Assembly (NCBI RefSeq): GCF_001612685.1
Contig: NZ_BDAY01000051.1
Coordinates: forward strand, 1 to 64,000
Direction: 5' to 3'
Source: Nocardia altamirensis NBRC 108246
GTDB lineage: Bacteria; Actinomycetota; Actinomycetes; Mycobacteriales; Mycobacteriaceae
Length of the DNA stretch: 64,000 nucleotides
The notes beneath the pieces were generated by a model that made no database searches, was not told the DNA's origin, and worked only from the letters and a program-made list of their open reading frames with translations. Positions 53,573-60,876 of this stretch are shown piece after piece. Position 1 is the first letter of the stretch. The number at the start of each line of letters is the position of its first letter. A program made the position numbers and the translations under genes.

Positions 53573-53635
53573 CCGACACGGCACCGAATCCCGGAATGCA
53601 ATTACTGACCGGGTTGCAGCACGTCGACGTGGCAG

Positions 53636-54517
53636 TCACCGACCCTCGGGTAATGTCTGCTCGCGCAACATGTTCAGCGCTCGCGTCAAGGCACTGGCGA
53701 CCTGCGTCGGCGAGACGCCGAAGAGTTCGGCGATGGCGAGCTGGCGCGGGAACTGGGCGAACCGCATGATCAGTACCTGGCGTTCCCGGTCGGCGAGCGC
53801 GCTGATCAAGGGCCGCGCGGTCAGCAGATCCTCGACGAGACGGTAGTCCGATTCCGCTGCGTCGAGGCAGCCCGGTGCGCAGTAATCGGCTTCCGTGCTG
53901 CGTTCCCCGAGCGAGGAGCCGCGGAATGCGTTGCGGGCGACCAGCGCCTGCGTGACATCGACGCGGTCGACGCCGAGTTCGTCGGCGATTTCCGTGACGG
54001 TGGGCAGGTGGCCGAGGCGCCGGCACAGCACATCGACGACGGGGTCGATCGTTTGCCGGATGTGCTCGCGCCGCTGCGACATCCACACCGACCAGGTGAC
54101 GCCCCGGAAGCGCAGGCGAATCTCGCCCATGATCGTTGGCACCGCGAAGGCCAGGAACGGTGCGCCGCAGTCCGGTTCGAATCGATCGACGGCAAGCACC
54201 GCCCCGACCCGAGCACAGTGTTGGACGTCGTCGACGTTCTCCGCAGGGGCGGTGAACCAGCAAGCAAGGTGTTCGGCCAGCGGCAGGCATCGCTCGATCA
54301 GGTCATCCCGCAAGGCTTTTCGCCGGCGATCAGTGGGCGCCAACGCGGCGAGCTCGGCGAACAACGGCTCGAGATTGTCGTAGCTGTCAGCGCGAAGGCG
54401 ACTACTCGGCGTCCTCGCGACGGTCGATACCGAGTGATTGCTCATGGGTTCTGCCTCGAATCCGGCTGAGTCGGTGGCGGATACCCGAGCATCGACGGTG
54501 GCGAACAGGGTCGGCAT
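53636..54517 (-). CDS. SigF/SigB-family sigma factor
   Basis: Group 3 sigma-70 (293 aa). Region 2 contains LAVDRFEPDCGAPFLAFAVPTIMGEIR, region 3 LGHLPTVTEIADELGV, and region 4 ALADRERQVLIMRFAQFPRQLAIAELFGVSPTQVASAL. Region 2.4 is unusual (VTWSVWMSQRR). I place the start at ATG 54517, with GAAGG six bases upstream, because a promoter (TTGACA, 17, TCTACT at 54579-54551) overlaps the first codons of the longer frame that begins at ATG 54574. No anti-sigma gene is adjacent. Such factors usually drive stress regulons. Confidence 0.9.
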   Translation of the reverse strand: MPTLFATVDARVSATDSAGFEAEPMSNHSVSTVARTPSSRLRADSYDNLEPLFAELAALAPTDRRRKALRDDLIERCLPLAEHLACWFTAPAENVDDVQHCARVGAVLAVDRFEPDCGAPFLAFAVPTIMGEIRLRFRGVTWSVWMSQRREHIRQTIDPVVDVLCRRLGHLPTVTEIADELGVDRVDVTQALVARNAFRGSSLGERSTEADYCAPGCLDAAESDYRLVEDLLTARPLISALADRERQVLIMRFAQFPRQLAIAELFGVSPTQVASALTRALNMLREQTLPEGR

Positions 54518-54550
54518 CGAAACCTTCGCGCGGATCTGCTGACTCTCTCC

Positions 54551-54593
54551 AGTAGACACCTCGGGAAAGATCATGTCAACAGTGTAGGTCTAC
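54551..54593 (-). promoter_or_regulatory. composite promoter B (sigma factor)
   Basis: On the minus strand: GTAGACCTAC (54593-54584), ACTG, TTGACA (54579-54574), 17 bases, TCTACT (54556-54551). The predicted transcript start near 54544 is 27 bases upstream of ATG 54517. The wider AGTGTAG/CTACACT pair (54581-54596) is almost a perfect palindrome. Confidence 0.8.
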
Positions 54594-54723
54594 ACTATGA
54601 ACCTACAGGGTTTCAGCAGCTCGACCTGCGTGCATAGAGATCGGATATGACCTGTTCAGCCCAGGCCAGGAAACCCCAACGTCGTCGACATATGGCACCA
54701 GCCAACCGCGAAACCAGACTCCC

Positions 54724-55434
54724 GTGACCCCCTTGATCCACCCCGCCGACTCGGCGACGTCCCGATCGGATGCCCCCGGTCGACCACATCTTCTTCGCCA
54801 TGCCGCCGCCGGGCTCGCGTGGACGCTGATATTCGCCTATCTGCTCGCCGAACTCGTCACTGCGACCGCCTGGCCGACCGCGTACAGCTTCCGCCACGAC
54901 ACGATCAGCGATCTGGGGGTCACCACCTGCACCCCGAATATGTGTTCGCCGCTGCATGTGGTCATGAACGCGGCGTTCGTCGCGCTCGGACTGATCACGA
55001 TCGTCGGCGCGATCGGATTCCGGGACTACATTCCGCATGGACGACGGCAATGGTCGATCGTCGCGCTCGCCGTCATCATCGGACTCAGCACGGCGGCAAC
55101 GGCGGTGTTCCCGTCCAATGATGGTGCCGTCGTGCACTTTCTGGCAGTACTGCCCGCGTTCGTCTCGCGGCACATCGTGCTGATCCTGCTGGCGGTGTGG
55201 CTCTGGAAGCAGCGGCGACTCGTCGCGGTGTGGTCGGCACTCTGCGCGGCGACCGGAATCACCGGCGCGGTACTGCTTGCCATCGGCCTGCAGGTCGGCA
55301 TCACCGAACGCCTCGTCTTCTACCCGCTACCGGCGTGGATGGCCGTGATCGGCGCGGCAAGTGCGCTGACACTCCTGCGAGCAGCGCTCATCCCGGTTCG
55401 GGCACCGCGGCTGTCGCGCAGGAACGTTCGATGA
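54724..55434 (+). CDS. DUF998 family membrane protein
   Basis: The 236-residue protein has six predicted transmembrane helices after a 25-residue cytosolic start, with the DUF998 features SFRHDTISDLGVTTC in the first loop and a paired Cys (CTPNMC). Function is unknown. The GTG at 54724 lies in a 206-bp gap divergent from the sigma factor gene. Its 3' end overlaps the convergent small gene at 55388 by 47 bases. It has no copy of the composite promoter, so it may not be part of the regulon. Confidence 0.85.
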   Translation: MTPLIHPADSATSRSDAPGRPHLLRHAAAGLAWTLIFAYLLAELVTATAWPTAYSFRHDTISDLGVTTCTPNMCSPLHVVMNAAFVALGLITIVGAIGFRDYIPHGRRQWSIVALAVIIGLSTAATAVFPSNDGAVVHFLAVLPAFVSRHIVLILLAVWLWKQRRLVAVWSALCAATGITGAVLLAIGLQVGITERLVFYPLPAWMAVIGAASALTLLRAALIPVRAPRLSRRNVR

Positions 55435-55588
55435 GCTCCAGGAGTCCGTCCACCGCCGCCAGCGAGGAGCACGAATCGGCGAAGGTCAGGTCAGGAAGCT
55501 GCTCGGACCGGGCCACGAACGCGGTGTCGGCCTCCGACCAACGCACCTGGATAGCCGACAATCGGATCCACCGTCGCGTGTCCTGCAT
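55388..55588 (-). CDS. small HicB/DUF1902-like protein
   Basis: The protein (66 aa) has the pattern IQVRWSEADTAFVARSEQLPDLTFADSCSSLAAVDGLLELIERS, reminiscent of the small beta-alpha fold of HicB/DUF1902 proteins, though the resemblance is by eye. ATG 55588 follows GGGAGGTG. The composite promoter at 55676-55718 drives it. No HicA-like toxin is adjacent, so a toxin-antitoxin role is not supported. It belongs to the local regulon by promoter, and overlaps the DUF998 gene tail-to-tail. Confidence 0.65.
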   Translation of the reverse strand: MQDTRRWIRLSAIQVRWSEADTAFVARSEQLPDLTFADSCSSLAAVDGLLELIERSCATAAVPEPG

Positions 55589-55675
55589 GACGTTGCCCAC
55601 CTCCCTGTGGTCGAACACCGAATCGCCGGTGGGAGTACGCCATGCGCCAGCGGCGATTTCGGTGTTGCCTTTCCC

Positions 55676-55718
55676 AGTAGACGACAGCTCGAATGTTATG
55701 TCAACGCTGTAGACCTAC
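55676..55718 (-). promoter_or_regulatory. composite promoter C-minus (small HicB-like gene)
   Basis: On the minus strand: GTAGGTCTAC (55718-55709), AGCG, TTGACA (55704-55699), 17 bases, TCTACT (55681-55676). It is back to back with promoter C-plus; the two operator decamers are 25 bp apart centre to centre. Confidence 0.85.
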
Positions 55719-55733
55719 GTTTCGTTCTAAAAC

Positions 55734-55776
55734 GTAGCCCTACAACGTTGACAGTCGATACCGTGCAGCGTCTACT
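55734..55776 (+). promoter_or_regulatory. composite promoter C-plus (TetR copy 2)
   Basis: GTAGCCCTAC (55734-55743), AACG, TTGACA (55748-55753), 17 bases, TCTACT (55771-55776). The predicted start of transcription is near 55783, 83 bases upstream of the TetR ATG. Confidence 0.85.
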
Positions 55777-55865
55777 TGAGGTACGTCCACGCCTCAGTGG
55801 ACACGAGAAGGGCCGCGACGAGGACCGATCGGCCAGTGTTCGGAATTCGGGTCGAGAGGTGCTGA

Positions 55866-56576
55866 ATGAACGGAACGCGCGACGGGCCCCCGGTCGACGG
55901 GTCGCGGACTCACCACAGCCCGCTTACTCGGGCGGCGGTTTTGGCGGCCGCACTCGAAATCATCGACGCGGGCGGTGTCGACCGACTGTCCATGCGCCGC
56001 CTCGGTGACATGCTCGGCCGCGATCCGATGGCGCTCTACCGACACGCCGCGAACAAAGCCGCGGTACTCGACGGTGTCGCCGAGCTCATCTGGGCGCAGC
56101 TCACCGTCGATACCTCCGATCCGGACTGGCGCCATCAACTGCGACTGATCGCCCGCGATTTCCGCCGCATCGCCGTCGACCACCCCCATATGGTTCCGCT
56201 GCTGGTCACCCATCCGCTGGCCACCCCACTCGGATTGCGCCCGGTCGGCACCCTGCGGCCACTGGAGCACATCCTCAGCCTGCTCACCAAAGCGGACTTC
56301 ACCGGAACCGACGCACTGCACATCTACCGCGCGTTGTTCGGATTCCTCTACGGCCACGTCCTCACCGAACTGCAGGAAATCGTCGAACGCCCCGAGGAGC
56401 CAACCGATTTGCTGCGCTTGGGCCTGTATCGCCTACCGGTCGGCGAGTTTCCGCTGCTTCGCAGTCTCGCCTCGGAGCTGGCCGCCTACGACGGCGTCGA
56501 AGAGCTCGAACGCGGTCTCGACATCTTGCTCACCGGGCTCGCAGGCCCCCTGCCATCGGGGCCCGAATCAGCATGA
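55866..56576 (+). CDS. TetR family regulator (copy 2)
   Basis: The protein (236 aa) is a close paralog of the regulator at 51272: same HTH plan (LTRAAVLAAALEIIDAGGVDRLSMRRLGDMLGRDPMALYRHA) and a near-identical C-terminal domain. ATG 55866 has GAGAGGTG upstream. It is transcribed from composite promoter C-plus, so if it binds GTAGnnCTAC it regulates itself and the divergent small gene. Duplicated regulators with the same operators suggest the locus arose by segmental duplication. Confidence 0.92.
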   Translation: MNGTRDGPPVDGSRTHHSPLTRAAVLAAALEIIDAGGVDRLSMRRLGDMLGRDPMALYRHAANKAAVLDGVAELIWAQLTVDTSDPDWRHQLRLIARDFRRIAVDHPHMVPLLVTHPLATPLGLRPVGTLRPLEHILSLLTKADFTGTDALHIYRALFGFLYGHVLTELQEIVERPEEPTDLLRLGLYRLPVGEFPLLRSLASELAAYDGVEELERGLDILLTGLAGPLPSGPESA

Positions 56577-56731
56577 CCATCATCGGGCTCGCCACGCAGC
56601 CTGCGACCGGCGGTCCGCACCGCCGGTCGCACTGAACTACCTCGGCATGATCGGCGAGGTCGCCGATTGCGGTGCCGAGCCGTCGTGGTGGCTCAGTCCA
56701 GGAACCACCACGTCGGACACTGCGTGTCGAG

Positions 56732-56878
56732 TCAGCGAATCTTCTCCGGGATCGAATCGAGTGCGCGCAGCACCTGGACTGCGAGTTCGTTCGCGGCGTT
56801 GTCGTCGAGTCCGGAGTGCGCCTTGACGACGTCCCTGACTCGAATCACTCGACGCTCGTACGGCGTTTCGACTGCCAT
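56732..56878 (-). CDS. 48-residue conserved-looking protein (DUF6307-like?)
   Basis: ATG 56878 to TGA 56732 encodes 48 residues beginning MAVETPYERRVIRVRDVVKA and ending LRALDSIPEKIR. The sequence is strongly coding in composition, and AGGAAA precedes the start. It begins 12 bases after the RGCVC gene's stop, so they form an operon. From memory it resembles the small nocardial DUF6307 proteins, but I cannot confirm that. The 56577-56731 gap downstream holds nothing I recognise. Confidence 0.6.
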   Translation of the reverse strand: MAVETPYERRVIRVRDVVKAHSGLDDNAANELAVQVLRALDSIPEKIR

Positions 56879-56889
56879 TGACTTGTTTC

Positions 56890-57105
56890 CTATCGGTAGT
56901 AGGTGGTCTCGTTACCGGCCGGGCGGGCACAGACGCACGCTCGATCCAGCCCGCGCTCCTTGGTCGCGGCGCAGTACCGGACTCCTATCGGATCGTGCGC
57001 TTCCCACGCGTGCGGGCATGCCGGACAAGAGGATTCGCTCGATGCGGAGGCCTCGGAGGTGCCGTGCCCGGTCGACGGCGATTGCTTCACAAGAGAAGTC
57101 CTCAT
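56890..57105 (-). CDS. RGCVC-type small Cys/His protein
   Basis: The 71-residue protein has a Ser/Thr-rich start and a compact metal-site-like core, SCPACPHAWEAHDPIGVRYC followed by RACVC. The CxxC-H-x4-HD, RYC and C-x-C arrangement matches what is annotated as the RGCVC family in actinobacteria; here the motif reads RACVC. It could bind zinc or sense redox state. ATG 57105 is used (MRTSLVKQ); the longer frame from 57180 overlaps the promoter side. It is divergent from DUF5994 copy 2 and co-transcribed with the 48-residue gene. Confidence 0.7.
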   Translation of the reverse strand: MRTSLVKQSPSTGHGTSEASASSESSCPACPHAWEAHDPIGVRYCAATKERGLDRACVCARPAGNETTYYR

Positions 57106-57198
57106 GACTTCGCGTCCGATCTCGAGGTGGTGCGCGGTCAACGGACAGGGGAGAGCGGGAGGCAAATCCCTTCCACTCATTGACCGTAGATACTGAGT

Positions 57199-57241
57199 GT
57201 AGTCCTACAATGTTGACATGGCCTATCGGGGCGTGTACTAG
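57199..57241 (+). promoter_or_regulatory. composite promoter D (DUF5994 copy 2)
   Basis: GTAGTCCTAC (57199-57208), AATG, TTGACA (57213-57218). After 17 bases comes TACTAG (57236-57241); TGTACT is at 57234-57239 with a 15-base spacer. The operator and -35 match the other four copies exactly in spacing, the -10 less well. It drives the gene at 57317. Confidence 0.75.
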
Positions 57242-57316
57242 CAGACTCGCCCTCAACTACAAGTGATGCCTACAGCGTAGAATCACACTGTAGAGCCCAC
57301 GAGAGGGGTGCCGGTC

Positions 57317-57763
57317 ATGACGTCACAACCAACCAAAACCAACCCCGGTCGGCAGACGTCGGCGATCCATCAGCTGCGGCTCGAACTCGATGCCCGCGGC
57401 ACCGGGGCCTTCGACGGGTTCTGGTGGCCACACAGCCGAGATCTCGCCGGGGAGCTCCCCGGCCTGCTCGCGATGCTGCGGACCCAGCTCGGCCCGATCC
57501 ATCGAGTGATCTACCACACCGACGAATGGGCCGCCGCCGCGCGACAGCTCGACTTCGCCGGACGTCAGGTACGGCTGGACGGCTACCGGAACACGGCCGC
57601 CCGCACTCTCGAAATCCTCGGAGTCGGCACCCACCTGACCCTCCAGATCATCACACCGCTCGCCGACAGCGACATGACTGCCGTACAACAGCGTTGGGAT
57701 TCCGAAGACGGAGCAGGAAGTAGCTCGCGAGCGCGGATCCGAGGCCGGACGGCCGCACGCTGA
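57317..57763 (+). CDS. DUF5994 family protein (copy 2)
   Basis: The 148-residue paralog of the protein at 50686 has the same landmarks: GAFDGFWWPHSRDLAGELPGLLAML and VIYHTDEWAAAARQL, with a C-terminal region containing LQIITPLADSD. The C-terminal 25 residues are basic and divergent. ATG 57317, with GAGAGGGG upstream, is favoured over GTG 57308. It has composite promoter D 76-118 bases upstream. Two copies under the same control element make this family the core output of the regulon. Confidence 0.85.
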   Translation: MTSQPTKTNPGRQTSAIHQLRLELDARGTGAFDGFWWPHSRDLAGELPGLLAMLRTQLGPIHRVIYHTDEWAAAARQLDFAGRQVRLDGYRNTAARTLEILGVGTHLTLQIITPLADSDMTAVQQRWDSEDGAGSSSRARIRGRTAAR

Positions 57764-57907
57764 GCCGCGCCGACCTTCGCTGCGGGCAGTCGACGCCGAC
57801 CTAGCGGCCGATGGACACGCGACGGCTACCGCACTCCCAAAAATGGGATGCGCCGGGGGAATTCGAATGGATACAGTGCAAGGCGCGTCAAGATCGCAGA
57901 CAACGGT

Positions 57908-57976
57908 TGATCCGCTCCCTCGGGTTGCGGGTTCAAGTCATGGCCGGGTCGGCGGGATTCGGGAGCTCGACCGGTA
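57908..57976 (-). pseudogene. remnant of a DUF5994 gene end
   Basis: About 68 bp here align with 50662-50729, which spans the nitronate monooxygenase stop and the last codons of DUF5994 copy 1. On the minus strand it reads VELPNPADPAMT then stop, against VELPDPADSAIT in copy 1. Nothing upstream of this tail is conserved, so only a fragment remains. Confidence 0.6.
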
Positions 57977-58165
57977 GAGCTGCTCGCCGTCGATCGACCC
58001 GCAGGCTCGATTGTTTCTCGGGCAGGCGGCTGTTGTGCTGCCGAACTCCGACGCGCCTGAACGCGCACCCGACGGCGCACGCTTTTTCGCGTGTGTCCGA
58101 AATGTCGTGGACGCGTGTGCAGTCGGGCCGATAAACCTACTCTCGCCGGAAAGGGCGTAATTGCC

Positions 58166-58363
58166 ATGCGCATATTCACCATCGCACGTCCGAACGACGA
58201 CGACGCAGCCCGAAATGTCCGAAATGGCGACGCGTCGACGTCTTCGAGCCATGCCGAGCAGCATGCATTGCATCGCAGCCACGGCGGCAGGCTCAGCTAC
58301 CAGCGACCAGCATCGAATGAGCTGCTGCTCCTCGCGGCCTCGTCGGTAGTGCGGATCCGCTGA
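58166..58363 (+). CDS. possible 65-residue protein
   Basis: ATG 58166 to TGA 58361 encodes 65 polar residues (MRIFTIARPNDDDAARNV at the start, a hydrophobic ELLLLAASSVV near the end). A weak AAAGGG lies 10 bases upstream. No family is recognised. It occupies the otherwise empty 57764-58382 stretch, so it may be real or chance. Confidence 0.25.
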   Translation: MRIFTIARPNDDDAARNVRNGDASTSSSHAEQHALHRSHGGRLSYQRPASNELLLLAASSVVRIR

Positions 58364-58382
58364 CCCGACGCGGGCCCCGCCG

Positions 58383-58961
58383 CTACGGGGTCCGCGCCAA
58401 CACCTCACGTCCGGCATAGCCGAGCAGCCTGCGATGCGCGGGCTGCCCTTCCTCGACAACGACTTCGGCGCCGAAGATGCCGGGCGCCCGGAACTGGTCG
58501 ATGCCACCCCTGGCCTGCATGGTCGCGAGAAGTTCGCCACAAAGCACGTCGTCGGTCAGATCTGCCCTGCCGATGGCGACCGCGATATCGACCCCGTGCA
58601 CAACCAGCTCGGTCAGGTGCACCAGCGCCGCCATCGGTGCAGGCAACGCACCGAGCGGGATGCTCACCGTGTTGTCCAACGCGTCGGGCCGATGCCAGGC
58701 CGCCCGATCCACCTCCGCCGCCGCCGCGTACGCGCCCTGCGGATCGCCGCCGAGCCAATCGGATTCGTGATCGGCGCCCGAATCCGTGCCGCTCAGCGCA
58801 GCAGCGAAGATGTGCATGCCGCCCACCGTGTGGTTCAGCACGGCACGCACATCCCACTCCCGACACGGCGTCGGCGCGGCCAAGGAACTCTCGTCCAGGG
58901 CTGCGACGATCACGCTCGTCGCGTCGAGTGCACGGTCGATCTGTCCGATCACGTTGTCCAT
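58383..58961 (-). CDS. TIGR03086-type mycothiol-dependent/DinB-like metal-binding protein
   Basis: This 192-residue four-helix protein matches the actinobacterial TIGR03086 family: AALDESSLAAPTPCREWDVRAVLNHTVGGMHIFA and LVHLTELVVHGVDIAVAI, with His residues that bind metal in the DinB/maleylpyruvate isomerase fold. Some relatives use mycothiol as cofactor. The ATG at 58961 follows AAGGAAG. It is a stand-alone gene; the mca gene 2.2 kb away is a functional link at most. Confidence 0.85.
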   Translation of the reverse strand: MDNVIGQIDRALDATSVIVAALDESSLAAPTPCREWDVRAVLNHTVGGMHIFAAALSGTDSGADHESDWLGGDPQGAYAAAAEVDRAAWHRPDALDNTVSIPLGALPAPMAALVHLTELVVHGVDIAVAIGRADLTDDVLCGELLATMQARGGIDQFRAPGIFGAEVVVEEGQPAHRRLLGYAGREVLARTP

Positions 58962-59199
58962 GAGCTTCCTTCGGTCGAACGGTCTGGCTGAATTGGTAAC
59001 ACAGGCGGGCGACATATGGAGGCCGTTGCGAAAGCTGCTCGACGCGAAATAGGTTGCCAGCAGTGTGCTTCTCGGTGACCGATGGATAAAGCGGAGTCGC
59101 AGGCCGAATACATCTCGGTACAGTGTGCAATGCGGGCGGTACACATGCAACGTGGGTCTTTAGTAGACATGAAAACTGTTGTCTCCCCGTAGTTGTGAC

Positions 59200-59340
59200 C
59201 GTAGGGTGCACCACACATTCTTTCTTCGGGGCAGACGATTTCGACGCCGCATTCCACCGAATGGTGTCGTGCGGCGTCGAATTCGTCACTTCGCCGAGAC
59301 CAGAGCCGGCCCGCCGAGTCGCGGTCATTTCGCATACTCG
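59200..59340 (+). pseudogene. VOC/glyoxalase gene remnant
   Basis: In the frame through 59206 the sequence reads FFGADDFDAAFHRMVSCG and then VEFVTSPRPEPARRVAVI, which is the central part of a VOC protein (normally followed by FRDPxGNxW). The start is absent and the sequence degenerates after 59330, running into the convergent oxidoreductase gene. The rest of 58962-59357 holds nothing I can name. Confidence 0.55.
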
Positions 59341-59357
59341 GTGGCAGCCCGCCCGAA

Positions 59358-60662
59358 CTACCCGAGCACGGGATAGTTCGCCCGAATAATCGACCGCGGA
59401 TCACGCGCCTGCTTGACCGCACGCAACCGGTCGAGCACCGCCTCGTCGAAGGCCGCCGCGGCCGACTCCGCCGGAGTCAGGAAGGTGTACGGCTTCAGCC
59501 CACTGATGTGCCCGCCGATCGCGTCGACGATCTCGGCGTTCCTGGAATGGATCGCGTCGACGAGATGCGGCAGCGCCAAGCCGAGGGTGTAGAGCAGGTA
59601 GGGCTCGGCCACCGGACCCCGCGCACCCGACGCAGGACCGGCCAGCGCACCACCGAGATGACGGATCTGAATGTCGACCAGCGGGGAAATCTGCTCGTCC
59701 ACCAGAGTTTTCACGACCGCGTCGCCGAGATCGGTGAGCAGCTCACCGCGCGAGATCGACGCGCTCGGGTCGGTGGGTTCGGCGGTGATGTCGCCGACGG
59801 CACTGACCGGAAGCACACCGCGCTTGTCCACGATGGCGTCGCCGATCGCATCCAGACCCGCAATCAGCGCGCGTCCCGCGTCGGCCGCACCCAGGTAAGC
59901 GACATCCATCGCGACCATGGGCGGCGCGTCCGGGAACTGAAAGCGATGGAACCACACCGACAGCTCGTCCGGCGCCGCCGCGGTGATCTCCTGGAACGCC
60001 TCGAACACGGCCCTGGTCTTGCCTGCGGGCCACATCATCCGGCCGCCGTAGAACTCGGGCACGGGGAACAACTCGAATTCCAGCGCGGTCACGACGGCGA
60101 AGTCACCGCCGCCACCGCGCAACGCCCAGAACAACTCCGGATTGTGCTCGGCGGTGACCCGCGCCTGCCTGCCCGTCGCGTCCACGACCTCGAAGGCGCG
60201 CACCGCATCCGAGGCCCACCCGTACTTGCGGCTGAACCAGCCGTGCCCGCCGCCGAGTGTGTACCCGGTGACCCCGACGACCGGATTGCTGCCTGCCAGA
60301 CCGGTCAGCCCGTGCGCGGACGCCGCGGCCTGCACCTGCCCCCACTGCACACCGGCGCCCACCTTCGCGATCCGGCGCTCGGCGTCGATGGCCACACCGC
60401 CGAGTCCTTTGGTGCGCAGCAGGATCGCGTTATCGATCCCGCCGGACGCACCGTGCCCGGTGGGTTGCGCGACCACGGGGACGCCCGCCCGCGCGGCGTA
60501 CCGCACCACGGCGGCAACATCGTCGGCGTCCGCGGCCTGCACCACCGCGGCCACCGGCTGGGTCACCGCGAGCGACCACGGGCGGGCCGCCCCGTCGAAC
60601 CCCTCGTCGCCGGGCACCAGCACCCGGCCGGGCAGTGCACTACGCAGTTCTTCGAATACCAT
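59358..60662 (-). CDS. FAD-linked oxidoreductase (BBE-like)
   Basis: This PCMH-type FAD flavoprotein of 434 aa has the cofactor segment VVAQPTGHGASGG, where His is the usual attachment site, and GVTGYTLGGGHGWFSRKYG. The second attachment cysteine of bicovalent berberine-bridge enzymes is not present, so the flavin is probably singly linked. The C-terminal berberine-bridge tail (KQARDPRSIIRANYPV) is intact. Substrates range from sugars to alkaloids. The start is ATG 60662. It is a single gene at the right edge of the accessory block. Confidence 0.9.
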   Translation of the reverse strand: MVFEELRSALPGRVLVPGDEGFDGAARPWSLAVTQPVAAVVQAADADDVAAVVRYAARAGVPVVAQPTGHGASGGIDNAILLRTKGLGGVAIDAERRIAKVGAGVQWGQVQAAASAHGLTGLAGSNPVVGVTGYTLGGGHGWFSRKYGWASDAVRAFEVVDATGRQARVTAEHNPELFWALRGGGGDFAVVTALEFELFPVPEFYGGRMMWPAGKTRAVFEAFQEITAAAPDELSVWFHRFQFPDAPPMVAMDVAYLGAADAGRALIAGLDAIGDAIVDKRGVLPVSAVGDITAEPTDPSASISRGELLTDLGDAVVKTLVDEQISPLVDIQIRHLGGALAGPASGARGPVAEPYLLYTLGLALPHLVDAIHSRNAEIVDAIGGHISGLKPYTFLTPAESAAAAFDEAVLDRLRAVKQARDPRSIIRANYPVLG

Positions 60663-60876
60663 TGCCGATTCCTAACTTTCACTGCTGTTCATGATCAAGA
60701 TTGGCGCGAAGCAGCGAAACAGCTAAATCGACAATTCGGCGTCGCGAATTCGAGCCCCGTCCGTGGCACCGCTTCTCGTCCGCCGGGCTCGTACAATTTC
60801 GTGGTTCGCGCCGCGACTACCCCATTGACGACGCAGCGCGCGAAAACGTGACAAGCAACAGCTCAGCGACCCGAAG
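60663..60876. other. intergenic stretch at the right edge of the accessory block
   Basis: No gene is visible. The sequence around 60745 ends in ATTCGAGCCCCGTCC...GGCACC, which resembles a tRNA 3' end, but no T-stem pairing or upstream tRNA exists. Confidence 0.5.

Noticed and set aside
55388..55588. HicAB toxin-antitoxin system
   Set aside because: The small protein resembles a HicB-like fold but no HicA-like partner or helix-turn-helix is next to it.
60740..60772. tRNA 3'-end-like sequence (TTCGAGCCCCGTCC...GGCACC) that could be an attachment site
   Set aside because: The flanking bases do not form a T-stem, no anticodon or acceptor partner exists upstream, and no second copy was found at the left edge of the block.
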